NCBI RefSeq assembly: GCF_032229225.1
Contig: NZ_CP135076.1
Location: forward strand, 2,337,001-2,401,000
Length of the DNA stretch: 64,000 nt
Reading direction: 5' to 3'
DNA from: Stakelama saccharophila
GTDB taxonomy: Bacteria > Pseudomonadota > Alphaproteobacteria > Sphingomonadales > Sphingomonadaceae
Below the pieces are notes generated by a model. It was not told the origin of the DNA. It made no database searches and worked only from the letters and a program-made list of their open reading frames with translations. This document shows, in pieces, positions 38,832 to 47,454 of the stretch. Made by a program: the position numbers and the translations under genes. The number at the start of each line of letters is the position of its first letter. Positions within the stretch are counted from its first letter, which is position 1.

Positions 38832-39833
38832 ATGGCGAGCGCTCCTTCCCTGATCGACCGGCACGGTCGAATGATCTCCTATCTGCGCATTTCGGTGACG
38901 GACCGATGCGACCTGCGCTGCCGCTATTGCATGGCCGAGCACATGACCTTCCTGCCGCGCGACCGGGTTCTTTCGCTCGAAGAGATTGCGCAGCTCGCCG
39001 AACGCTTCATTGCCCGGGGGGTACGCAAGATCCGCCTGACGGGCGGCGAGCCGCTGGTACGCCGCGACATCGCCGAACTTGCCGCCTGGCTCGGCAGCCA
39101 TCTGGACGGCGGTGGCCTCGACGAACTGACGATGACGACCAACGCCAATCGCCTGGCGCCGCATGCCGAAGCGTTGCGAGCAGCGGGCATCAGGCGGATC
39201 AATGTCAGCCTCGACAGTCGCGATCCGGAAACCTTTCGCTTCATCACCCGGCACGGCGACATCGACCAGGTGCTCACCGGCATCCGCGCCGCCCGCGATG
39301 CCGGGATCGCGGTCAAGATCAACATGGTCGCGCTCAAGGGGCTGAACGATGCCGAGATCGCGCCCATGCTGCGCTGGTGCATGGACGAGGGCTACGACTT
39401 CACCCTGATTGAAACCATGCCGCTGGGCGCGATCGACGAGGATCGGGTCGATCGGTTCCTGCCGCTGACGCAGGTGTTCGAGGATCTGCAGGGGCAGTTC
39501 GATCTCACCCGCTCCGGCCACGCCTCGGGCGGCCCGGCGCGCTATTGGTCGGTGGACGGCAGCGATATCCGGCTCGGCCTGATCTCGCCATTGACCGCCA
39601 ATTTCTGCGACGGATGCAATCGCGTTCGCCTCACCACCGAGGGCAAGCTCTATATGTGCCTGGGCCATGACGACCAGGTCGACCTGAAGACCGCCCTGCG
39701 CGAGGGCGGCGCGGCGGCGGTGGACGCGGCCATCGATCACGCGCTGAGCAACAAGCCCGCGCGCCACGATTTCCGCATCGAGCGCGATGCCGCGCCCGCC
39801 GTCGCGCGCCACATGAGCGTCACCGGCGGATGA
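38832..39833 (+). CDS. moaA: GTP 3',8-cyclase MoaA (molybdenum cofactor)
   Basis: A 333-residue radical SAM enzyme making the pyranopterin precursor with MoaC. The N-terminal cluster motif is CDLRCRYC, the C-terminal cluster motif CDGCNRVRLTTEGKLYMC, and the protein ends in the functional Gly-Gly. Also typical: KIRLTGGEPLVRRD. It overlaps the NAD kinase gene by ATGA. No other moa genes are in the window. Confidence 0.95.
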   Translation: MASAPSLIDRHGRMISYLRISVTDRCDLRCRYCMAEHMTFLPRDRVLSLEEIAQLAERFIARGVRKIRLTGGEPLVRRDIAELAAWLGSHLDGGGLDELTMTTNANRLAPHAEALRAAGIRRINVSLDSRDPETFRFITRHGDIDQVLTGIRAARDAGIAVKINMVALKGLNDAEIAPMLRWCMDEGYDFTLIETMPLGAIDEDRVDRFLPLTQVFEDLQGQFDLTRSGHASGGPARYWSVDGSDIRLGLISPLTANFCDGCNRVRLTTEGKLYMCLGHDDQVDLKTALREGGAAAVDAAIDHALSNKPARHDFRIERDAAPAVARHMSVTGG

Positions 39834-40606
39834 CGGTTCCGGCCAAGCGCGCCCTCGTCGCGTCCGGCGCCAAGCCAGCCCAGGTCGCCGCGCAGGAACT
39901 TCGCGACAGCCTCGACTGGGTGCCGGTGGAGGAAGCCGACATGATCGTCGCCCTGGGCGGCGACGGATTCATGCTGCAGACGCTGCACGAAATGCTGGAA
40001 AAGCGTCGAATCCTGCCGGTATTCGGCATGAACCTGGGCACGATCGGCTTTCTGATGAACGACTGGCGGCCTGAGGGACTGGAGCAGCGCCTGGCGCGGG
40101 CCAAGCCGTTCAAGGTTAGTCCACTGGTGATGCGCGCGCAGACCATCGACGGGGAACGCCTGCAACTGCCGGCGATCAACGAGGTATCGCTGCTGCGCGA
40201 AACGCGGCAGACGGCCAAGCTGGAGGTGATGGTCAACGACCGGATCGTCCTGAACGAGCTGATCTGCGACGGCGTGCTCGCGGCGACGCCCGCCGGGTCG
40301 ACCGCCTACAACCTTTCGGCCAACGGCCCGATCCTGCCGCTGGGATCGAAGCTTCTGGCTCTGACGCCGATCAGCCCCTTCCGCCCCCGGCGCTGGCGCG
40401 GCGCGATCCTGCCGGAGCGGGCGAAGATCGCGATCCGGGTGCTGGAGCCGGACAAACGCCCCGTCAGCGCGGTCGCCGATCAGCGCGAAATCCGCGACGT
40501 CGCGCAGGTCGATATCGAAATCGACCATCTGCGCGATCTCACGCTTTTGTTCGATCCCGAACACGCGCTGGACGATCGCATCACGATGGAACAATTCATT
40601 GCGTGA
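39830..40606 (+). CDS. nadK: NAD kinase
   Basis: A 258-residue enzyme phosphorylating NAD to NADP. Motifs: IVALGGDGFMLQTL (GGDG), GMNLGTIGFLMND, NEVSLLRETRQTAKLEV and ATPAGSTAYNLSANGPI. It is the short proteobacterial form. Translationally coupled to moaA by ATGA. Its stop lies ~75 bp before tRNA-Asn. Confidence 0.94.
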   Translation: MTVPAKRALVASGAKPAQVAAQELRDSLDWVPVEEADMIVALGGDGFMLQTLHEMLEKRRILPVFGMNLGTIGFLMNDWRPEGLEQRLARAKPFKVSPLVMRAQTIDGERLQLPAINEVSLLRETRQTAKLEVMVNDRIVLNELICDGVLAATPAGSTAYNLSANGPILPLGSKLLALTPISPFRPRRWRGAILPERAKIAIRVLEPDKRPVSAVADQREIRDVAQVDIEIDHLRDLTLLFDPEHALDDRITMEQFIA

Positions 40607-40681
40607 GCGCTTGCAAAGCGATCAAATCCGCTGCTATAGGCGCGCCTCTCGCAAGGCGAGCCGCCTTGGCAGCCCAGGCAT

Positions 40682-40756
40682 TCCCCGGTAGCTCAGTGGT
40701 AGAGCAATCGGCTGTTAACCGATCGGTCGCTGGTTCGAATCCGGCCCGGGGAGCCA
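40682..40756 (+). tRNA. tRNA-Asn (anticodon GTT)
   Basis: A 75-nt cloverleaf with acceptor TCCCCGG/CCGGGGA, anticodon loop CTGTTAA, T-arm GGTTCGAATCC and encoded CCA. A 6-bp hairpin (CGTCTC/GAGACG, 40758-40776) follows at once. The DNA beyond it looks degraded, so this tRNA is a candidate integration site, though I found no repeated 3' end. Confidence 0.97.
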
Positions 40757-41201
40757 CCGTCTCACAAAGCGAGACGATCGCCGAAATCGTGATGCGATTT
40801 CACCGCCACTTCTATTATCTGCGCTGAATTGAAGCACTCCGTTGCCCTCGATTGGAGCAGCGGGTCAGACCTGGGTGTAGCTTAGCGCACCTGGCTTGCG
40901 CCTTCTCCTTTATCATCGCTGCATCCGATAGCGTTCTCCTGCCATGAACTGCCGTCTGGACGGCATCAGCGCAATCTATAATGCGCCTTCAGGAGTGATT
41001 TGGCGTAACGCGGATGGTCAAAAAGCCCGGAGATATCAATCGCGAGTTCGGCGGAGGTAGCGTGCGCAGACCCATGAACGGCGATTGGGCGTCTCAACTT
41101 GTCCGTCCATGCGCGGCTCCCGGCTCTGAAAGCGGTCACACCGGCGTTGGGGACCCCGAACCACCAAATTGCCGCTGGGCAGGCGCGCTTCTCGGCTAGG
41201 T
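40757..41201. other. 445-bp apparently degenerate region after tRNA-Asn
   Basis: No frame resembles a known protein, and codon periodicity is weak. It contains a tRNA-like fragment at 40872-40898 (GGGTGTAGC then GCGCACCTGGCTTG, like a 5' half of a proline tRNA missing most of its D-loop) and a 7-bp hairpin TGCCGTC/GACGGCA at 40950-40965. Probably remnants of accessory DNA. Confidence 0.5.
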
Positions 41202-41921
41202 TCAGCTATCCAGGGGTGCCGGTGCGGTGCCGGTAGCCGGATTATATCCCGGCGCGTCGGGGTCTTGCGGGCGGTGTGCGCCTTGCCCGTGCGAGGCGCT
41301 TTCCCGCCAGGCGCGATAGAGAAGGTCCCGCAGCATCGCTGCGCCGCCGGCGATCCGATCATAGACGAAGCCGCGCGCCTCTTCATCGCTGCCGTCGGCG
41401 AATGCGCCGCGCGGGTCGAGCTGAAAGATCGTCTCGACCTTATCGGCATTGCCTTGGAGATAGGCGAGCACGGCCTCAAAAATGTCGCCTTGCTGGTGCG
41501 CTGGTGCTCCGATCTTCCCGATCACGTCCGAGGCCGACAAACCAATCGCATCGACGAATTGCGATTCAAACCGGCCGTGGAGCGCGTGGTCGCGCGTATA
41601 GGCGTGCGGATTGGGTCCGAACCAGCCTTCGCAATGAATACTGTCGTGCATCGGATTGACGCCGTCACCCAGATAATGGCCTATTCGTGCGACGTAGAAG
41701 GCAATCGTCTGCTCGGTATGCGCCGTATCTTCTTCATTGGTTTCCTGGCGCACCTTTGCCATCTCGCGCCGCAGATATTTCGATCCCCAGCCCGGCGTCA
41801 GGGTCGCGCCGATGACGCGAATGCCCTTGGCGTGCGCCTTGCCGATCAGACTGCGATAGCCGGCGACGAGATCGGCGGCGGTCAACGCCCCGCCCGAGCG
41901 CCAGATATCAGCTCGAAGCAT
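41202..41921 (-). CDS. Apparent chimera: SGNH-hydrolase fragment joined to a phospholipase C/P1-nuclease-like segment
   Basis: A 239-residue frame. Residues ~10-47 (LTAADLVAGYRSLIGKAHAK and IRVIGATLTP) match the late core of GDSL/SGNH esterases, but the catalytic GDS block is missing and no signal peptide is present. From ~48 the sequence switches to a metal-enzyme-like pattern, VARIGHYLGDGVNPMHDSIH and HALHGRFESQFVDA, as in zinc-dependent phospholipase C or S1/P1-type nucleases, also without its N-terminal half. A deletion between two genes would give this product. It is flanked by tRNA-Asn and tRNA-Arg. Functionality doubtful; it may be a pseudogene. Confidence 0.55.
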   Translation of the reverse strand: MLRADIWRSGGALTAADLVAGYRSLIGKAHAKGIRVIGATLTPGWGSKYLRREMAKVRQETNEEDTAHTEQTIAFYVARIGHYLGDGVNPMHDSIHCEGWFGPNPHAYTRDHALHGRFESQFVDAIGLSASDVIGKIGAPAHQQGDIFEAVLAYLQGNADKVETIFQLDPRGAFADGSDEEARGFVYDRIAGGAAMLRDLLYRAWRESASHGQGAHRPQDPDAPGYNPATGTAPAPLDS

Positions 41922-42017
41922 CGCCGATTTGGCGACGGAAACAGATAGGTTTTCGGATTGCGAGCATCAGCGGAGACTCGGCCAATACCAGCCAATGTTC
42001 TCTCTTTTGTTCGGAAA

Positions 42018-42094
42018 TGGCGCGCCCGAAAGGATTCGAACCTCTGACCCCCAGATTCGTAGTCTGGTGCTCTATCCAGCTGAGCTACGGGCGC
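42018..42094 (-). tRNA. tRNA-Arg (anticodon ACG)
   Basis: A 77-nt cloverleaf read on the minus strand: acceptor GCGCCCG/CGGGCGC, anticodon loop CTACGAA, encoded CCA. The ACG anticodon is normally edited to ICG and reads CGU/CGC/CGA. It shares the acceptor sequence with tRNA-Arg(TCT) at 27851. Confidence 0.97.
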
Positions 42095-42175
42095 GCAGTG
42101 GGAGGCGAAATAGAAGGGCTTTCCTGTCGACGCAACCCCGTTGCGCAACCTTTTTCCACACCATAGAGCGAAACC

Positions 42176-42691
42176 ATGCGTCCTATCCCAGCAATCTCCG
42201 CCATCTGCCTGTGTCTCGGCGCCTGCGCGGCCGATCGCGGCGATTATCCTTCGCTGCGGCCGCGGGCGGTCGAATCGGCAGCCGACGATGCGGCCGGGTC
42301 CGATGCGGCGTCGCTCGAACCCGTGGTGAAGGACGAGGCGCTCGACCGGCAGGTCGCTGCCCTGGCCGACCAGGTCCGAAGTGCGGCGAACGCCTTTGAC
42401 GAGGCGATGCGGCGGGAACGGCCGGCCGTTCTCGCCGCGCGCGGCGCCGAAAACGGTTCGGGTGCCTGGATTGCCGGCCAGGCGGCCCTGGCGACGCTCG
42501 ATGCCCGGCGCGGCGCGTTGCTGTGGCCGCTCGCCGATCTGGAACAGCTCGCGATCGACCGCGCCGGGGCGGGCCAGCAGCCTTATCCGGCGCTTACGGT
42601 CGCGATCGACGAGGCGCGGCAGGCCGACTCGGCCGCCGCGGCGCAACTGGCGGAGATCGACGCGATGCTGGAGCCGGCCGACGGCGGCTGA
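42176..42691 (+). CDS. Putative lipoprotein
   Basis: A 171-residue protein starting MRPIPAISAICLCLGACAAD; LGAC is a lipobox, predicting a lipidated Cys at residue 17. The mature part is Ala-rich and helical (about 60-160), likely coiled coil. No domain recognised. It ends 3 bp before the opposing stop of the MFS-spermidine synthase gene. Confidence 0.65.
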   Translation: MRPIPAISAICLCLGACAADRGDYPSLRPRAVESAADDAAGSDAASLEPVVKDEALDRQVAALADQVRSAANAFDEAMRRERPAVLAARGAENGSGAWIAGQAALATLDARRGALLWPLADLEQLAIDRAGAGQQPYPALTVAIDEARQADSAAAAQLAEIDAMLEPADGG

Positions 42692-42694
42692 GCC

Positions 42695-44917
42695 CTACCC
42701 GCCGCCATCACTGTCGAGCACGCGCAGCAGCGGCACGATCGCGGCGTGGCCGTCGGTCCAGCGTACCGCACCCTCGCCGGCGTCTAGCGGCCGCCAATCC
42801 CCGCCACGATCCATCAGGCGACGCATCACCGTTTCACTGCGCGTCATCGCGATCCAGTCCGACACCGTGTCTGCGGGCACATCGGCGCGCGGTGTATAAT
42901 CGAGTTCCCGGACATACCAGCCGCCCGCCCGCGCCGCACCGGCAACCACCGGTTCCAGCCGCAGAAAGCGATTGGAGATATGGACGAGCAAGAGGCCGTC
43001 CGGCGCCAGCACCCTGCCATAGGTAGCGAACGCCTGCTGCGTCATCAGGTGGATGGGTACGGCGTCGGACGAAAAGGCGTCGAGCACCAGCAGGTCGAGG
43101 CTGTCGGCCGGCCGATTCTCCAGCGACAGCCGGGCATCGCCGATCGTGATCGGAACGCGCGGCAGGCAGTTGCGGAGGAAAGTGAAGGCGCCGGAATCGC
43201 GGGCGATCTCGACCACGTTCGGATCGATTTCGAAGAACCGCCAGTGCTGGCCCGGCCGTGCATAGCAGGCAAGCGTCCCCGCCCCCAGTCCGACGACGCC
43301 GACACGGGCATGTGCGCCGTAGAGCGCATCGAGCGACAACATCGCCCGGCCGACGCCGGAGCCGCGCGCATAATAGCTTGTCGGCATGCGCTGGCGCTCG
43401 GGCGGGCCCAGAAGCTGCATCCCGTGCAGAGTCGTGCCGTTGGCGAGCACCATCGTGTCGCCTTCGACCCCGACGGTATAGACGCCGAAATAGCTGCGGG
43501 TCCGCGCGCCCTCGGCCGAATAGACGAGCGCGCGATAGCCGCCGAACAGCAGGAGCGCGCCGGCCAGCATGAACAGAAACAGCCAGCGCCGCCCGATCGC
43601 CAGCACGCCGATCGGCATCAGCAAAAGGAATGCCATGCTGTCCGGTCCGCGGCGTCCCGGCTCCGACAGGAAGAGCGACGCCGCCACGATCCCGCCGGCG
43701 AGCAGCGCCAAAGTGAATGCGGCCGATCGCGGATGCCAGGGCCATAGCTCCCACAGCCGCCCGATCTGTGGGATCAGCGGATATTGCGGGGCCAACAGGC
43801 CGGCGGCCAGGATCAGCAACGGATACTCGTAGGTCCAGTCGAACAGGATGGGCGCGATCAATCCGGCGAACACGCCCCCCAGAGCGCCGCCCACCGCCAT
43901 CGCGAGGTAGAATCCCGTCAGCCGGTCCGGCGCGGGGCGCAGGTCGTACAGGCGGCTGTGCAGCGCCACCGCAGCCACGAACAGCAGCATGAGCGCCATG
44001 GCGACGTTGAGAAACGGATATTGCTCGTGCCCGGCCATCATCACACCGCCGAAGACGAGCAGGACCATCGGCGCGAAATGGGTGATGAACTCCGCCGTCG
44101 ATCGGCCGGTGGCGAAGGCGATGGTGAAGCTGAGCAGATAGAGGCCGAGCGGCATGACCCATAGGAGCGGCGCGGCGACGATGTCCGTGGTGATGAAGGT
44201 CGTCGTCGCCAGCATCAGGCCGGAAGGGACAAAGGCGTAGGCGATCCACGTCGCGCGGCGGCGCCAGCCCTCCGGTGCGGAGCGCGCCACGGGATCGTGG
44301 TGCCGCCGCGGGTTCGGCACGCGCCATGCGATCAGCGCGACCAGCCCGCCGAGCGCGATATAGCCCAGCGTCCACATCAGGCTTTGCCCCGACAGGGTCA
44401 GCCCCGGCTCCGCCAGCAGTGGATAGGCGATCAGGCCGGCGAAGCTGCCGAGATTGGATGCGGCATAGAGGGCATAGGGATCGCGCCCGCCCGATGCGCT
44501 GGCATACCAGCGCTGTACCAGCGGCGCCTGCGCCGCCACGGCGAAGAATAGCGGCCCGATCGAGATGCCGAGCAGCCACGGGACCCAGAATGCAGGCTCC
44601 ACGCCCTCGGGCAGTCGGCCCTGCATCAGCCCGATCGGCAGCCAGAGGGCCGCCGCCGCCAATACCAGGAGATGGGTCACCGCCTGTCGCCGCGGCGACC
44701 AGCGACGCAGCCAATGGGCATAGGCATAACCGGCGAGCAGCAGCGCCTGATAAACCAGCATGGCCGAATTCCACACCGCCGGCGCGCCGCCCAGCCGTGG
44801 CAGCGCCATGCGCGCGACCATCGGCTGCACCAGGAACAGCAGGAACGACCCCAGCAGCACCGTGACCACGAACAGCGGCGTCCAGCCGCGCGCGTTCGGG
44901 TGGTTGGTCACCGTCAT
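42695..44917 (-). CDS. Fused membrane (MFS-like) and spermidine synthase-like protein
   Basis: A 740-residue protein. The first ~470 residues contain about a dozen hydrophobic helices (e.g. LFVVTVLLGSFLLFLVQPM). The C-terminal third is a Rossmann-fold methyltransferase/aminopropyltransferase-like domain: VGVVGLGAGTLACY, FFEIDPNVVEIARD and LLVLDAFSSDAVPIHLMT. Such fused MFS/spermidine synthases are widespread, but substrate and direction of transport are unknown. The normal polyamine synthase Asp proton acceptor appears to be in LDAFSSD. It follows the GNAT-hemB pair on the same strand. Confidence 0.87.
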   Translation of the reverse strand: MTVTNHPNARGWTPLFVVTVLLGSFLLFLVQPMVARMALPRLGGAPAVWNSAMLVYQALLLAGYAYAHWLRRWSPRRQAVTHLLVLAAAALWLPIGLMQGRLPEGVEPAFWVPWLLGISIGPLFFAVAAQAPLVQRWYASASGGRDPYALYAASNLGSFAGLIAYPLLAEPGLTLSGQSLMWTLGYIALGGLVALIAWRVPNPRRHHDPVARSAPEGWRRRATWIAYAFVPSGLMLATTTFITTDIVAAPLLWVMPLGLYLLSFTIAFATGRSTAEFITHFAPMVLLVFGGVMMAGHEQYPFLNVAMALMLLFVAAVALHSRLYDLRPAPDRLTGFYLAMAVGGALGGVFAGLIAPILFDWTYEYPLLILAAGLLAPQYPLIPQIGRLWELWPWHPRSAAFTLALLAGGIVAASLFLSEPGRRGPDSMAFLLLMPIGVLAIGRRWLFLFMLAGALLLFGGYRALVYSAEGARTRSYFGVYTVGVEGDTMVLANGTTLHGMQLLGPPERQRMPTSYYARGSGVGRAMLSLDALYGAHARVGVVGLGAGTLACYARPGQHWRFFEIDPNVVEIARDSGAFTFLRNCLPRVPITIGDARLSLENRPADSLDLLVLDAFSSDAVPIHLMTQQAFATYGRVLAPDGLLLVHISNRFLRLEPVVAGAARAGGWYVRELDYTPRADVPADTVSDWIAMTRSETVMRRLMDRGGDWRPLDAGEGAVRWTDGHAAIVPLLRVLDSDGGG

Positions 44918-44926
44918 ATTGGGGTC

Positions 44927-45469
44927 TCAGGCGATGTCGGCACGCGGACGCGGCAGGACATAGGTGACGGTGCTTCGCCGATCGTCGCCGACCGGATATT
45001 TCGGGTGCTCGAAACCGCCGCCGGGCAATTCCTGCATGCCGAGCCGCCGCATCAGCCCCAGGCTGCGCTGGTTGCACGCGGCGGTGATGGCGACGATCCG
45101 TTCCGCCGGGAACCGCCGCCAGCCATCGGCCAACACCGCCTGCATCGCCTCGATCGCATAGCCGCGCGCCCAGTGATCGCGCGCCAGCATCCAGCCAGCC
45201 TCGATCTCGCCATCGATGGGCGTGCCCTCCGCGCCCGGCTTCAGGCCGGCGAAACCGATCACGGCGCCCCCGCGGCGCTTTGCCACGACCAGAAAGCCCA
45301 GCCCCCGGTCGCGATAGCCATCGTGGCGGGCAAGCGTCTCGCGGCTTTCCTCCGCAGTCTTCACGGGCGCGAGGTCCGCCATCACCGCAGGATCCGCCCA
45401 CATTGCGGCCAGCGCGGCGAAATCGCCCGCCTGGGGAACGCGCAGGAGCAGGCGTTCGGTTTCGATCAC
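44927..45469 (-). CDS. GNAT family N-acetyltransferase (RimJ/RimL type)
   Basis: A 180-residue acetyltransferase beginning with VIETERLLLRVPQAGDF, the ETERLxLR signature of the RimJ/RimL-like group. Motif A is around EAGWMLARDHWARGYAIEAM, followed by NQRSLGLMRRLGM. Target unknown. The GTG start overlaps the hemB stop (GTGA), so the two genes are translated from one message. Confidence 0.9.
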   Translation of the reverse strand: MIETERLLLRVPQAGDFAALAAMWADPAVMADLAPVKTAEESRETLARHDGYRDRGLGFLVVAKRRGGAVIGFAGLKPGAEGTPIDGEIEAGWMLARDHWARGYAIEAMQAVLADGWRRFPAERIVAITAACNQRSLGLMRRLGMQELPGGGFEHPKYPVGDDRRSTVTYVLPRPRADIA

Positions 45470-46455
45470 GCGTTCAGCAACCGCGCCGCATGTGCCGCAT
45501 GATAGGTCAGCACGCCCGAGCAGCCGGCGCGCTTGAACGCCATCAGCGTTTCCAGGACCAAGCCGTCGCGATCGCCCGCGCCGGCTGCCACTGCCGCCTC
45601 GATCATCGCATATTCGCCCGACACCTGATAGGCGAAGACCGGCACCTCGAACGCGCGCTTCACCCGCAGAACGATGTCGAGATAGGAAAGCCCCGGCTTC
45701 ACCATCACGCTGTCCGCGCCCTCGGCCAGGTCGAGCGACACTTCGCGCAAGGCTTCCTCGGCATTGGCCGGATCCATCTGATAGGTCTTCTTGTCGCCCT
45801 GGAGCAGCCCGCGACTGCCCACGGCCTCGCGGAACGGCCCGTAAAAGGCGCTCGCATATTTCGCTGCATAGGCCATGATCTGGACGTTGAAGAAACCGCC
45901 TTCCTCCAGCGCGCCGCGAATCGCGCCGACGCGGCCGTCCATCATGTCGCTGGGCGCGATGATGTCGGCGCCGGCCTCCGCCTGCGCCAGTGCCTGACGG
46001 ACCAGCACCTCGCTCGTCGCATCGTTCAGGACATAGCCTTGCGCGTCCACCAGCCCATCGTGGCCGTGGGTCGTATAGGGATCGAGCGCGACGTCGGTCA
46101 GCACGCCCACGTCCGGTACGGCGTCCTTGATCGCCCGGATGGCGCGGCACATCAGATTATCGGCGTTGTATGCCTCGCGCCCGTCCTCGCTGCGCAGATC
46201 GTGCGGCGTATTGGGGAACAGCGCGATGCAGGGAATACCGAGCGAGCGCGCCTCGCGCGCGCGGTCCACGATGCCGGAAATGGGCCAGCGCGAAACGCCG
46301 GGCAGGCTCGCGACCGGCTCCTCGGCGTCACCAACGCTCACGAACATGGGCCAGATCAGGTCGGCCGATGTCAGCACGTTTTCCGCAACCATGCGCCGGC
46401 TCCAGTCGGCGGCGCGGGTACGGCGTAGGCGGAGGGCGGGAAAGCTTGCGGTCAT
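45466..46455 (-). CDS. hemB: Porphobilinogen synthase (delta-aminolevulinate dehydratase)
   Basis: A 329-residue enzyme condensing two aminolevulinates to porphobilinogen, feeding heme and the siroheme made via SUMT at 3378. Visible: LTDVALDPYTTHGHDG, where zinc-type enzymes have a Cys triad, so this is the Mg-dependent alphaproteobacterial type; GDKKTYQMDPAN; and MVKPGLSYLD with the Schiff-base lysine. The start is MTASFPALR; an upstream frame extension is rejected. Confidence 0.95.
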   Translation of the reverse strand: MTASFPALRLRRTRAADWSRRMVAENVLTSADLIWPMFVSVGDAEEPVASLPGVSRWPISGIVDRAREARSLGIPCIALFPNTPHDLRSEDGREAYNADNLMCRAIRAIKDAVPDVGVLTDVALDPYTTHGHDGLVDAQGYVLNDATSEVLVRQALAQAEAGADIIAPSDMMDGRVGAIRGALEEGGFFNVQIMAYAAKYASAFYGPFREAVGSRGLLQGDKKTYQMDPANAEEALREVSLDLAEGADSVMVKPGLSYLDIVLRVKRAFEVPVFAYQVSGEYAMIEAAVAAGAGDRDGLVLETLMAFKRAGCSGVLTYHAAHAARLLNA

Positions 46456-46550
46456 GGCCGCGGGTTGTGCGCCAACCCAGGTGACTGCGCAAGGCACCGC
46501 GCGACGGACGACATGGGGACCCGAAACCGTTTCGGACGTTGTACGAAGCG

Positions 46551-47450
46551 ATGTATCCGATCCGATCCGCCGCCATGATCGTCAATGCCAAGTCCCGGCG
46601 CGGGCGCGACCTGTTCAAACAGGCCTGCAGCGCGATGAAGGACCTGCCCTTTCCGGTCGACGCCCGCGCGGTGCGCGATCCCGGGGAGCTGGAAAGCACG
46701 TTGGAGGCAGTGCTGGAGCATGAACCCGACCTCGTCATTCTGGGCGGCGGCGACGGCACGATCAGCGGTCTGGTCGATAAGCTAGTCGGCCGGGACGTCG
46801 TCCTGGGTGTCCTCCCCTTCGGCACGGCCAACAGCTTCGTGCGCAGCATGGGAATTCCGCTGGACATCGAAGGGGCCATCCGCGTGATCGCCGAGGGCGA
46901 GCCCCGCCGCATCGACCTGGGCATGATCGACGACGACTATTTCGCCAATTGCGCCGCTATAGGCCTTTCGCCCAAGATCGCGGAGACGGTGCCCGACCGG
47001 CTGAAGCGCTATCTCGGCCGCGTCGGCTATCTCGCCTGGGCGACGCTGCAATTCGCCAAGTTCAAGTCCTTCACCGTCGTCGTCGGCGAGGGTGAGCACG
47101 AACGCCGCGTCCAAGCAGTGGAGGTCCGCATCTCCAACGGCCCCTTCCACGGCGGCACCGAACTGGTGGATTGCGCCGAAGTCGACAGCGGCACCATTAT
47201 CGTCGAGGCGGTGCAGGGGCATTTCAGACGCCGCCTGTTGAAGAACTGGGGCGCAAGCGTCCTGCGCCTTCCGGCGCGGACCGACGACGTCATCGATTTC
47301 CGCGGCACCTCGTTGAAGCTGCGTACCGAGCCGCCTCTTCCCATCTCCATCGACGGCGAAGTCCTGGCCAGGACTCCCGTCACCGCCCGTATCGCCGCCG
47401 GCGTTATCGAGGTGATGGCGCCAGGTACGACGCAGCGGGATTCCGACTGA
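46551..47450 (+). CDS. Diacylglycerol/lipid kinase family protein
   Basis: A 299-residue protein with the DAGK catalytic domain: MIVNAKSRRGRDLF, the ATP-site LVILGGGDGTISGLVDKLV, LGVLPFGTANSFVRSMGI, and the C-terminal beta domain with PLPISIDGEVLARTPV. Related enzymes (YegS, BmrU, LCB5-like) phosphorylate lipids; substrate unknown. ATG at 46551 chosen over a TTG 12 bases upstream. Divergent from hemB; convergent with MATE with only 4 bp between stops. Confidence 0.88.
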   Translation: MYPIRSAAMIVNAKSRRGRDLFKQACSAMKDLPFPVDARAVRDPGELESTLEAVLEHEPDLVILGGGDGTISGLVDKLVGRDVVLGVLPFGTANSFVRSMGIPLDIEGAIRVIAEGEPRRIDLGMIDDDYFANCAAIGLSPKIAETVPDRLKRYLGRVGYLAWATLQFAKFKSFTVVVGEGEHERRVQAVEVRISNGPFHGGTELVDCAEVDSGTIIVEAVQGHFRRRLLKNWGASVLRLPARTDDVIDFRGTSLKLRTEPPLPISIDGEVLARTPVTARIAAGVIEVMAPGTTQRDSD

Positions 47451-47454
47451 CGCC

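Noticed and set aside
40603..40827. A 74-codon frame after nadK
   Set aside because: It runs straight through tRNA-Asn and has no ribosome site of note.
41014..41199. A 61-codon plus-strand frame and an overlapping minus-strand frame (41036-41479)
   Set aside because: Short, no recognisable similarity, irregular codon use; part of the degraded patch.
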